From NCBI GenBank assembly GCA_023431245.1, contig JAEYXO010000320.1, positions 1 through 6,537 on the forward strand: 6,537 bases of DNA, in the 5' to 3' direction. Below, piece by piece: positions 1 through 5,385 of this stretch. The stretch comes from Pseudomonadota bacterium (GTDB lineage: Bacteria; Pseudomonadota; Gammaproteobacteria; Burkholderiales; SG8-41). Position numbers and translations under genes: made by a program. The first letter of the stretch is position 1. Every line of letters begins with the position of its first letter. The notes beneath the pieces were generated by a model. The model ran no database searches, had not been told where the DNA came from, and saw only the letters and a list, made by a program, of their open reading frames with translations.

Positions 1-547
1 CGGCAAGTTTTCGTGTGGTGTCAACAGGTCCCCGCGCCCGAGCCGCAACAATCGCTGCTGCAATCTGTTTAGCAAACCGTTCTTCGCCATAGTCCCTGAT
101 GACCTCCCTGATGTCCGCCTCTTCCGCCGTCGCCAGCCACTGCGCCGCGCTGATGCCCTGTCCCGGATCCATGCGCATGTCCAGCGGCGCGTCACCCCTG
201 AAACTGAATCCGCGCCGCACATCGTCGAGTTGCGGCGACGACACGCCGAGGTCCAGCAGCAGGCCATCCACTGCCGTCACGCCCGCCCCACGCAGCGTTT
301 CACCCACCCCGCTGAAAGCACCGTGCAGCATCGTGAATCGCGGATCGTTGATCGCCCGCGCAGCCTGCACCGCCTCGGGATCGCGATCCAGCGCCAGCAG
401 GCGCCCGGCACTGCCCAGTCTCTCGAGAATCAGCCGGCTGTGGCCACCGCGCCCGAAGGTGCAATCGACGTAAACGCCGCCGGACCGGATGTTCAATGCC
501 TCCATGGCTTCCTGCGCGAGCACCGCGGCATGCGCGCCGTGCGTCAC
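1..547 (-). CDS. rsmH: 16S rRNA (cytosine(1402)-N4)-methyltransferase RsmH, 5' part (3' end outside window)
   Basis: RsmH (MraW) uses S-adenosylmethionine to methylate N4 of C1402 in the decoding centre of 16S rRNA. About 182 N-terminal residues are visible, out of roughly 310 usual for the family. I read the SAM-binding motif I DCTFGRGGHS at residues 28-37, the acidic LDRDP at 53-57, the hallmark DLGVSSPQLDD at 99-109, RRGFSF at 111-116, and PLDMRMD at 121-127. Further on come an EEADI segment and YGEERFAKQIA. The start is a GTG at 547-545 that overlaps the mraZ stop (TTGTGA), with a GAGGA Shine-Dalgarno about 9 nt upstream inside mraZ, so the two are probably translationally coupled. The N-terminus (HGAHAAVLAQEAM) aligns with E. 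coli HTTVLLDEAV, which supports this start. It follows mraZ as in nearly all dcw clusters. Cysteine at the second position of motif I (Gly in E. coli) is a mild difference. Confidence 0.97.
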   Translation of the reverse strand, partial: MTHGAHAAVLAQEAMEALNIRSGGVYVDCTFGRGGHSRLILERLGSAGRLLALDRDPEAVQAARAINDPRFTMLHGAFSGVGETLRGAGVTAVDGLLLDLGVSSPQLDDVRRGFSFRGDAPLDMRMDPGQGISAAQWLATAEEADIREVIRDYGEERFAKQIAAAIVAARARGPVDTTRKLA

Positions 548-990
548 AAGGAGAAATCCTCCAGCTCCGCCGGCAATCCGCCGGCACCGAAACCACCCGC
601 GCCGTCAATCAACTGCGTCCAGCGTTCGTCATTCCACAGTTCGAATTTTTTCCCCTGCCCGACCAGGACGACACTCTTCTCGAGCTGTGCGTAGCGGCGC
701 AGTTCGGGCGTGATCAGCACGCGCCCCGCGCCGTCCATGTCGACATCCACGGCAAAACCGATCAGGCGCCGCTGCAACTCGCGCACGCGCGGGTCGAGGT
801 TGGAGAGACCTTCGAGTTTCTGCTGGATGAGTTCCCAGTCAGGCAGCGGATAGACCAGCAGGCAGCGGTCGGCATCCGCGGTGATCACGAGGTGACCCGC
901 GCAACGTTCGAGCAAGGCGTCGCGATGGCGTGCGGGCACCGCAAGCCGGCCTTTGCTGTCGAGATTGAGTTGTGCGACCCCGCGAAACAC
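544..990 (-). CDS. mraZ: Transcriptional regulator MraZ
   Basis: MraZ is the first gene of the division and cell-wall cluster. It is an oligomeric ring-forming DNA-binding protein that represses its own operon promoter. The 148-residue product has the two tandem AbrB-like (SpoVT) half-domains of the family, each with the DxxxR signature: DSKGR at residues 11-15 and DGAGR at 86-90. It also has YPLPDWE at 47-53, LVGQGKKFELW in the C-terminal half and a terminal LEDFSL like E. coli LQDLSL. I chose the GTG at 990-988: the product then begins MFRGVAQLNL, matching E. coli MFRGATLVNL, and a GGGGGAG ribosome-binding site lies 4 nt upstream. An in-frame ATG at 1062 would add 24 residues without family support and would lie about at the predicted transcription start. 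Three MraZ-type boxes stand in its promoter. Confidence 0.96.
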   Translation of the reverse strand: MFRGVAQLNLDSKGRLAVPARHRDALLERCAGHLVITADADRCLLVYPLPDWELIQQKLEGLSNLDPRVRELQRRLIGFAVDVDMDGAGRVLITPELRRYAQLEKSVVLVGQGKKFELWNDERWTQLIDGAGGFGAGGLPAELEDFSL

Positions 991-994
991 GGTA

Positions 995-1001
995 CTCCCC
1001 C
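995..1001 (-). promoter_or_regulatory. Ribosome-binding site of mraZ
   Basis: On the minus strand GGGGGAG is followed by TACC and then GTG. This strong Shine-Dalgarno sequence decides for the GTG start over the upstream ATG. Confidence 0.85.
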
Positions 1002-1022
1002 TTTTCCCGTGAAAGCCCGCCA

Positions 1023-1038
1023 TGCCGGAGATCCGGCA
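1023..1038 (-). other. Inverted repeat in mraZ 5' leader
   Basis: Perfect inverted repeat TGCCGGA-TC-TCCGGCA, which as RNA would fold as about 6 bp with a 4-nt loop. It lies in the predicted mraZ leader between the MraZ boxes and the ribosome-binding site. No U-run follows, so it is not an intrinsic terminator. It could stabilise the leader or be incidental in GC-rich DNA. Confidence 0.45.
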
Positions 1039-1047
1039 GGCATTTCT

Positions 1048-1072
1048 CCCACTTTCTACCACTTCGTCCCAC
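1048..1072 (-). promoter_or_regulatory. Three MraZ-binding boxes (operator)
   Basis: The minus strand shows GTGGG (1072-1068), GTGGT (1062-1058) and GTGGG (1052-1048), each separated by 5 nt, so the repeats have an exact 10-bp period, one helical turn. Known MraZ operators are direct repeats of TGGG separated by about 5 nt upstream of mraZ. The first box overlaps the -10 hexamer and the others cover the expected transcription start, so occupancy should block RNA polymerase. The middle box departs by one base (T for G). Confidence 0.88.
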
Positions 1073-1099
1073 TATAAATAACTGGGGGTTGCGGGTCAA
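1071..1099 (-). promoter_or_regulatory. Sigma-70 promoter of mraZ / dcw cluster
   Basis: The -35 TTGACC (1099-1094; 5/6 match) and the -10 TATAGT (1076-1071; 5/6 match) are separated by exactly 17 nt. Transcription would start near 1064 and give a leader of about 75 nt before mraZ. The -10 shares two bases with the first MraZ box, which fits autorepression. Confidence 0.85.
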
Positions 1100-1326
1100 G
1101 GGTCGAATTCCGAAATTCCTTTTTAATGACAACGACTTACGGCGACTTGTTGAGGCCCGATTTTATGGTTTTTTGCCCCGGTAATAAGCCAATTAAAACA
1201 AAGGGATATTAAGCGTACTGAAAGTAGCGCATTAAGTAATTATGCTTAAAAATCAGGCAATTACGGGCATTCGCTCCGTCGCCGCGTGGCGACAGCCTGT
1301 CCGAGGGCTATTTTCGGGATGAGGAA
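1100..1326. other. AT-rich spacer between rnpB and the mraZ promoter
   Basis: No coding region on either strand is convincing here. The stretch from about 1115 to 1260 is markedly AT-rich against its surroundings. It contains two ATTAAG copies 22 bp apart (about 1209 and 1231) and minus-strand hexamers such as TAAAAT, but no paired -35 good enough to call. The perfect hairpin GTCGCC-GCGT-GGCGAC at 1278-1293 lies 34 nt past the rnpB 3' end. No U-run follows it directly; the nearest minus-strand T5 is at 1252-1248. It is only a weak candidate for rnpB transcript termination. The rest may hold additional upstream promoters or UP-like elements for the dcw operon. Confidence 0.5.
1278..1293 (-). 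terminator. Possible rnpB downstream hairpin (weak terminator candidate)
   Basis: A 6-bp perfect GC-rich stem with a 4-nt loop lies just downstream of rnpB. It lacks the U-tract of a classical intrinsic terminator, so the assignment is tentative. Precursor processing or Rho could end the transcript instead. Confidence 0.25.
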
Positions 1327-1656
1327 AGGTGAAGCTGGCCGGTAAGCCGGGTTCTGTCGTGGACAGCCATTCCTCTGGGCCGGACATTGCTGGCCGGCTC
1401 AAGCCACCTACCCGCAAGCTCGGCGGGACGCGTCATCGCTTGCCTATTCGGTGTTGCTCCGGGTGGAGGTTACCGCGTTTCACCCCGCCGAACTTGCGTC
1501 CGGCGGACTCGTCTCTGTGGCCCTGTTCCTCGCCTCACGGCGGACGGGCGTTACCCGTCACCCTACCCTGTGGAGCCCGGACTTTCCTCTATGCGCGGCA
1601 CGTGCAGGTTGCCCTGTCCGGTTTGCTCCGCGCACAGCGGCTGCCTGGCCAGCTTC
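1327..1656 (-). ncRNA. rnpB: RNase P RNA (bacterial type A)
   Basis: This is the catalytic RNA of ribonuclease P, which cleaves the 5' leader from tRNA precursors together with the RnpA protein. The ends pair perfectly: GAAGCTGGCC at the 5' end (1656-1647) and GGCCAGCTTC at the 3' end form a 10-bp P1. P2 follows (GGCAGCC with GGCTGTC). Conserved core blocks are GAGGAAAGTCCGGGCTCC, CCACAGAGA, GGGTGAAA, CACCCGGAGCAA, CGGGTAGG (the GGU that pairs with tRNA CCA) and CTGTCCACGACAGAACCCGG. P8 (GGTAACGCC loop), P9 (CGCC-GTGA-GGCG), P12 (CCGCCGGACGCAAGTTCGGCGG without flanks) and P18 with a GCAA tetraloop are visible. At about 330 nt it is shorter than the 377-nt E. coli RNA: GGGTGAAA is followed almost at once by CGCGGTAACC, so helices P13 and P14 appear to be missing. 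The exact ends are inferred from E. coli. Confidence 0.97.
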
Positions 1657-1663
1657 GCGGCGG

Positions 1664-1672
1664 ATGGTAACA
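1664..1672 (-). promoter_or_regulatory. Putative extended -10 element of rnpB
   Basis: On the minus strand TGT-TACCAT fits an extended -10 (TGn plus a hexamer with 4/6 match). Its last base lies 7 nt before the inferred RNA 5' end, the right distance for a transcription start. No good -35 is seen at 16-18 nt, so this is tentative. It sits in the 39-bp gap after chaC. Confidence 0.45.
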
Positions 1673-1695
1673 CGCGGCTGCGGCAACACCGGGGA

Positions 1696-2310
1696 TCAGC
1701 GCGCCTGGCGGCGGCGCACCACGGCCAGCAGGCGATGCAGGTGCTGGTCGTGCACGCCCAGCGCATCGAGATGGCGCAGCGTGTTGACCAGGTAGTCGAC
1801 ATTCGGCCCGCGTTCGCCGCAGCAGTCGGAAATGATGGCGGCGCAGGACTCCAGTTCCAGCCTCCCCGCGTAACCCTTGTGGCCCCGGTTCGCGAGAAAC
1901 GCCAGCGCGGGCCGGCGGCGGTCGGCAGCGGTCACCGGCAGCATCCGCGGCACATACACGCCGCGGCGCATCTCCCTCTGCCACAGGGCTTCCAGCGCGT
2001 CGCCCACTTCGGCGGCGGCGATGCGGTAAACCATGCCCCTGCAGGCGCCGCCGGGATCCAGCCCCAGCACCAGACCCGGTTTGTCCACGGTGCCGCGGTA
2101 ACGGCTGGAGTAGATGCAGAACGAACGGTGATAGCCGCGCAGCAGCGCAGGCTGTGCCTCGATGTGGCGGAAACCCGGATCCCACATCAGCGAACCGTAG
2201 GTGAACACCCACAGGTCGCCGCGCGGAAGATCCAGCCGGCTGTAATGAAGGGGATCCGCCGCCGAAGCGGCGGACGCTCTGCGGGAAGCTTGCAGCGGCT
2301 TCGCTCTCAA
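1696..2310 (-). CDS. chaC: ChaC-like gamma-glutamylcyclotransferase
   Basis: ChaC-family enzymes cleave gamma-glutamyl groups, typically glutathione, to 5-oxoproline plus Cys-Gly in the cytosol. The product shows the family signature WVFTYGSLMWDP (YGSL at residues 38-41), then GYHRSFC, SSRYRGT, KPGLVLGLDPGG and the LWQREMRRGVYVP segment, where E113 aligns with the catalytic glutamate region (E. coli LLWKREMITGCYLP). NVDYLVNTLRHLDALG closes the domain. Length is about 204 aa against 231 in E. coli ChaC. I place the start at the TTG at 2310-2308: it overlaps the pyrC stop (TTGA) and has GGAGG 11 nt upstream. A GTG at 2328 is in frame and would add six residues, but it abuts that same GGAGG and has no site of its own. 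The N-terminal 30 residues are Ala/Ser/Arg-rich and poorly conserved. Translational coupling to pyrC is likely; no functional link between them is obvious. Confidence 0.88.
   Translation of the reverse strand: MRAKPLQASRRASAASAADPLHYSRLDLPRGDLWVFTYGSLMWDPGFRHIEAQPALLRGYHRSFCIYSSRYRGTVDKPGLVLGLDPGGACRGMVYRIAAAEVGDALEALWQREMRRGVYVPRMLPVTAADRRRPALAFLANRGHKGYAGRLELESCAAIISDCCGERGPNVDYLVNTLRHLDALGVHDQHLHRLLAVVRRRQAR
2255..2274 (-). other. UUCG-capped hairpin in the 5' region of chaC
   Basis: The minus strand reads TCCGCCGC-TTCG-GCGGCGGA: a perfect 8-bp stem with a C(UUCG)G tetraloop, the most stable RNA tetraloop class. It lies about 35 nt after the pyrC stop and inside the first codons of chaC. 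There is no U-tract behind it (CCCCTTCATTAC follows). It may protect the pyrC 3' end or dampen chaC expression; this is inference. Confidence 0.55.
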
Positions 2311-3344
2311 GCGCCGGCAATCCTCCACTGTACCGTGCCGCCGGCGCGCATCGGCACCAGCGTATCGGCGCCGAAGGGCACACTGGCCGGCACCTCCCAG
2401 GGCTGCTGCTGCAGCGTGATTTTTCCGGTGTTGCGCGGCAGCCCGTAGAAATCGGCGCCGAAATGGCCGGCAAAAGCCTCCAGCCGGTCAAGCGCGCCCG
2501 CCGCCGCAAACACTTCCGCATACAGCTCGATGCCGGCATGCGCGGTGTACATGCCGGCACAGCCGCAGTCGTTCTCCTTGGTATGCCGCGCATGCGGAGC
2601 ACTGTCGGTGCCGAGGAAAAATTTCGGATTGCCGCTGGTTGCCGCAGCCACCAGCGCCGCGCGGTGCACTTCGCGCTTGAGGATCGGCAGGCAGTAGTTG
2701 TGCGGTCGCACGCCGCCGGTGAACAGTGCGTTGCGGTTGAGCAGCAGGTGCTGCGGTGTCAGCGTCGCCGCCACCCGCTGCGGCGCGGCCGTCACGAAAG
2801 CCGCAGCCTCGCGCGTGGTGATGTGTTCCATCACCACCTTCAATCCCTGGAAACGTTCGACCACCGGCGCCAGCGTGCGCTCGATGAACACGCGCTCGCG
2901 GTCGAACACGTCGATATCGGCATCGGTTACCTCGCCGTGCACCAGCAGCGGCATGCCGGCCTTTTCCATCGCCTCCAGCACCGGAAAACATTTCTCCAGC
3001 GCGGTGACGCCGGAATCGGAATTGGTGGTGGCGCCTGCCGGATAATATTTCACCGCATGCACCGCGCCGCTGTCCCGGGCACGGGTGATTTCCGCGGGTG
3101 GCGTGTTGTCGGTGAGGTACAGCGTCATCAGCGGCTCGAAGCGGCTTCCCGGCGGCAGCGCGGCAAGGATGCGTTCGCGGTAGGCCAGCGCAAGTTCCGT
3201 GGTGGTCACCGGCGGCTTGAGATTGGGCATGACGATGGCGCGGGCAAAACGCGCGGCGGTATGCGGCAGCACGTCGCGCATCGCGGCGCCATCGCGCAGA
3301 TGCAGATGCCAGTCGTCGGGGCGGGTTATGGTGATCGTGTTCAT
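2307..3344 (-). CDS. pyrC: Dihydroorotase (class II, E. coli type)
   Basis: PyrC catalyses the reversible cyclisation of N-carbamoyl-L-aspartate to L-dihydroorotate, the third step of de novo pyrimidine synthesis, in the cytosol. The 345-aa product matches E. coli PyrC (348 aa) along its length and has a complete binuclear zinc site: HLHLRDG with H13 and H15, substrate-binding R17, MPNLKPP with N41, the carboxylated lysine K99 in AVKYYPAGATTNSDSG, H136 in LLVHGE, H174 in MEHITT, and D247 in FLGTDSAPH with H251. The ATG at 3344 gives the family N-terminus (ITITRPDDWHLHLRDG); the ribosome-binding site in front is weak. It lies 49 bp downstream of rsmI without a convincing terminator between, so it may be read with rsmI. 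The stop overlaps the chaC start. No attenuator or pyrimidine-sensing leader is visible. Confidence 0.97.
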   Translation of the reverse strand: MNTITITRPDDWHLHLRDGAAMRDVLPHTAARFARAIVMPNLKPPVTTTELALAYRERILAALPPGSRFEPLMTLYLTDNTPPAEITRARDSGAVHAVKYYPAGATTNSDSGVTALEKCFPVLEAMEKAGMPLLVHGEVTDADIDVFDRERVFIERTLAPVVERFQGLKVVMEHITTREAAAFVTAAPQRVAATLTPQHLLLNRNALFTGGVRPHNYCLPILKREVHRAALVAAATSGNPKFFLGTDSAPHARHTKENDCGCAGMYTAHAGIELYAEVFAAAGALDRLEAFAGHFGADFYGLPRNTGKITLQQQPWEVPASVPFGADTLVPMRAGGTVQWRIAGA

Positions 3345-3363
3345 GCCGGAAGTGATGGTAATC

Positions 3364-3393
3364 GCTGCGCCGCCGGGCGTAAATTGCCGCAGC
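3364..3393 (-). other. Imperfect hairpin between rsmI and pyrC
   Basis: GCTGCG at the base pairs with CGCAGC across an 18-nt interior immediately after the rsmI stop. There is no T-run after it (GATTACC), so it is not a typical intrinsic terminator. It occupies most of the 49-nt gap before pyrC. Confidence 0.3.
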
Positions 3394-4296
3394 TCAGTTT
3401 TCCCCTTTCAGTTTCAGCGCCAGTCCGTAGAGCTCGTTGCGGTTGCCGCCGGTCAGTTTTACCGCCAGCGCGACCGCCTGCTTCAGCGGCAATTCGCCGA
3501 GCAGTATTTGCAGAACATCCCCGGCGCCGGCCGAAGCGTCCTGCGCGGCCTCCGGGGCCCCTTCGACCACCAGCACGAATTCGCCCCGCCGCCGGTTTTC
3601 GTCACCCTGCAGCCATTCGCCGGCCTCTTCAAGCCGGCAGCGATGCAGCGTTTCGTGGAGTTTGGTCAGTTCGCGGGCAATCAGGATCTCCCGCGCACCG
3701 CCGAACACCGCGCAGAGATCGGCAATGCAGTCCGCGATGCGGTGCGGCGCCTCGTAGAACACCAGCAATGCCCGTTCCCCCGTCAGTTCACCCAGTACCC
3801 GGCGCCGCTCGGCGGCGCGGGACGGCAGAAAACCGCAGAACAGGAAACGGCCGGCCTCGAATCCGCTCGCCGACAGCGCGGCGGCGGCGGCGTTGGCACC
3901 GGGAACCGGCACCACGGCATGTCCTGCCGCCCGCGCCGCCGCCACCACCCGCGCACCCGGATCGGCGATGCCCGGCGTGCCGGCATCGCTGACCAGAGCC
4001 ACCGCCTTCCCCCCGGCCAGCAGACCCAGCACCGTTTCCGCGGCCCGCCGCTCGTTGTGTTCATGCACGGCGGTCAGCCGGCCGGCGATGCCATGGCGGT
4101 TGAGCAGCTTCGAAGTGACGCGGGTATCCTCGGCGGCGATGACATCGACGCTGCGCAGCACGTCCAGCGCCCGCAGCGTGACGTCACCGAGATTCCCGAT
4201 CGGTGTCGCGACTACATATAATGTTCCGGGAAGGACAGCGGCGCGACCGCCCGCGCCCGAACCTGCTTCAGTTCCCGGATCCTGCGGATGATTCAT
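3394..4296 (-). CDS. rsmI: 16S rRNA (cytidine(1402)-2'-O)-methyltransferase RsmI
   Basis: RsmI (YraL) adds the 2'-O-methyl group to C1402 of 16S rRNA, the same nucleotide whose base RsmH methylates, and so tunes decoding fidelity. The 300-aa product has the tetrapyrrole-methylase-like fold signatures: GTLYVVATPIGNLGD at residues 24-38, AAEDTR at 54-59, SDAGTPGIADPG at 103-114, VPGANAAAAALSASG at 131-145, FLPSR at 156-160, YEAPHRI at 181-187, RELTKLHET and GEFVLVVEG. The C-terminal tail includes PLKQAVALAVKLTGGNRNELY, typical of the family. The only usable start is the ATG at 4296, which leaves a 23-residue Gly/Ala-rich tail before the conserved domain. That start overlaps the start of the divergent lppC by 9 bp. 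In the third motif PGAN replaces the more common PGPS/PGPC (E. coli). Confidence 0.96.
   Translation of the reverse strand: MNHPQDPGTEAGSGAGGRAAVLPGTLYVVATPIGNLGDVTLRALDVLRSVDVIAAEDTRVTSKLLNRHGIAGRLTAVHEHNERRAAETVLGLLAGGKAVALVSDAGTPGIADPGARVVAAARAAGHAVVPVPGANAAAAALSASGFEAGRFLFCGFLPSRAAERRRVLGELTGERALLVFYEAPHRIADCIADLCAVFGGAREILIARELTKLHETLHRCRLEEAGEWLQGDENRRRGEFVLVVEGAPEAAQDASAGAGDVLQILLGELPLKQAVALAVKLTGGNRNELYGLALKLKGEN
4217..4222 (+). promoter_or_regulatory. Putative -10 of the lppC operon, inside rsmI
   Basis: A perfect TATAAT on the plus strand, 66 bp before the lppC ATG and inside rsmI codons 25-27. The best upstream partner is a weak TTCCCG at 18 nt spacing (4193-4198). In GC-rich coding DNA a perfect -10 at this place is suggestive. 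The predicted transcription start is near 4229. Confidence 0.5.
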
Positions 4297-5385
4297 CGAT
4301 TGTTGCGATACCCGATCGCCCTGATTTTCAGCTGCCTACTATACGGAGCGGGCACGGCATTGGCCAGCGAGGCCGCCGCGCCGCCGGCTGCCGCAACCAC
4401 GACGCAGGTGCCGCACATTGCGCTGCTGCTCCCGCTCGACTCCAAGGTCTTTGCGCGGCACGCCAATGCGGTGCGCGACGGATTCCGGGCAGCGGCGGGC
4501 GTCGAAGAACGTCCGCTGCTGCCGGTGCGCGAGTATGCGGTTTCGGGCGATGTCGGCGGCAACCTGGAGGGTTTCCGCGCGGCGGTCGCGGCCGGTGCCC
4601 AGGTGGTTGTCGGTCCGCTGACGCGCGATGCCGTCACCGCACTCGCCTTCGGCGAGCCGGTGCCGGTGCCGACGCTGGCGCTGAACGTGCCCGATGACAC
4701 CGGACGCATGCCGGGCAATCTCTACGTGCTGGGCCTGCAGGTCGAGACCGAAGCGCGGCAGGTCGCGCGACTGGCCTGGGAGACGGGTCGCCGCACGGTG
4801 GCGACCCTCAGCGGCGGCGGCCCGGTGCAGCGCCGCATGCAGGCGGCATTCGCCGCGGAATTCCGGCGCGCCGGCGGTACCGTGGCCGTCGACATTCCCT
4901 TCGTTTCCGATCCGGCAAGGCTGCGCGCCGCGACCCGCGGCCTGAACGGAATCGACGCGGCCTTCCTGGCCCTGAGCCACGCCGAAGCCCGCAGTGCGCG
5001 CCCCTATCTCGGCACCCTGCCGCTGTACGCGACCTCCAGCGTGCATGGCGGCGACCTCGGTCCCCTTGCCGGACATGACCTGGCCGGCATTCATTTCGTC
5101 GACATGCCCTGGCTGCTTGAACCCGAACACCCGCGGGTCGCCGCCTATCCCCGGCCGAAAACGCCGGTCAGCGCCGAGCTGGACCGCCTGTACGCGCTGG
5201 GCATCGACGCCTGGCGCATCGCCAGGCAGCTGCTCGAGGGCACCCGCGACATCCGCCTCAACGGCGTCACCGGACGGCTGATGCTGGGTGCGGACGGCCT
5301 CATCGAACGCGAACTCGTCACCGCACGTTATGCCGACGGCCGCGCCCAGGCCCTGCTGCCGGGACAGCATGAACCCCCGCGGTGA
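4288..5385 (+). CDS. lpoA: Penicillin-binding-protein activator, LppC/LpoA family (short form)
   Basis: LpoA (YraM) activates the peptidoglycan synthase PBP1A from the periplasmic side. The 365-aa product covers the C-terminal LppC domain with its periplasmic-binding-protein fold: HIALLLPLDSKVFARHANAVRDGF without its last residues spans about 43-67, then VVVGPLTRDAV, PTLALN, the QVETEARQVARLAW helix, DAAFLALSHAEAR, HFVDMPWLLEP and LNGVTGRLMLGADG. E. coli LpoA is about 678 aa; the N-terminal TPR-like domain is absent here. Residues 1-26 form an export signal (RLLR, then a hydrophobic stretch). Cleavage could follow ALA at 24-26, or C16 could be lipidated in the poor lipobox IFSC. The ATG is preceded only by a weak GGA. 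The next gene, yraN, overlaps its end by 17 bp. Synteny (yraL-yraM-yraN) strongly supports the call. Confidence 0.9.
   Translation: MIHRLLRYPIALIFSCLLYGAGTALASEAAAPPAAATTTQVPHIALLLPLDSKVFARHANAVRDGFRAAAGVEERPLLPVREYAVSGDVGGNLEGFRAAVAAGAQVVVGPLTRDAVTALAFGEPVPVPTLALNVPDDTGRMPGNLYVLGLQVETEARQVARLAWETGRRTVATLSGGGPVQRRMQAAFAAEFRRAGGTVAVDIPFVSDPARLRAATRGLNGIDAAFLALSHAEARSARPYLGTLPLYATSSVHGGDLGPLAGHDLAGIHFVDMPWLLEPEHPRVAAYPRPKTPVSAELDRLYALGIDAWRIARQLLEGTRDIRLNGVTGRLMLGADGLIERELVTARYADGRAQALLPGQHEPPR
4338..4366 (-). promoter_or_regulatory. Putative promoter of rsmI, inside lppC
   Basis: The minus strand has TGGCCA (4366-4361; 4/6 match to -35), a 17-nt spacer and TATAGT (4343-4338; 5/6 match to -10). 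Transcription would start near 4331, about 35 nt before the rsmI ATG. It lies within the signal-peptide codons of the divergent lppC. Confidence 0.55.

Noticed and set aside
230..694. 154-codon plus-strand frame over rsmH and mraZ
   Set aside because: Antisense to two well-supported genes; no recognisable domain.
991..1062. Upstream ATG extension of mraZ (24 extra codons)
   Set aside because: The family begins at MFRG, a strong ribosome-binding site precedes the GTG at 990, and the ATG at 1062 falls about at the predicted transcription start within the operator.
1209..1257. Possible small RNA or tRNA in the AT-rich spacer
   Set aside because: I could find no cloverleaf and no stem longer than about 4 bp followed by a U-run; only short repeated ATTAAG motifs.
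1387..2448. 353-codon open frame on the plus strand
   Set aside because: It crosses the RNase P RNA and the antisense of chaC. Its content follows from the RNA and the opposite-strand gene and no protein family is recognisable.
1589..2602. 337-codon open frame on the minus strand
   Set aside because: It is in another frame over the rnpB 5' end, chaC and the end of pyrC. Low-complexity Arg/Ala/Pro translation without motifs.
2463..3992. 509-codon open frame on the plus strand
   Set aside because: It runs antisense through pyrC and into rsmI, both with complete family motifs. Its Arg/His/Pro-rich translation shows no domain and is typical of an antisense shadow in GC-rich DNA.
5288..5368. Longer N-terminus for yraN
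   Set aside because: The extra residues match no YraN homologue and are the out-of-frame reading of the lppC C-terminus.
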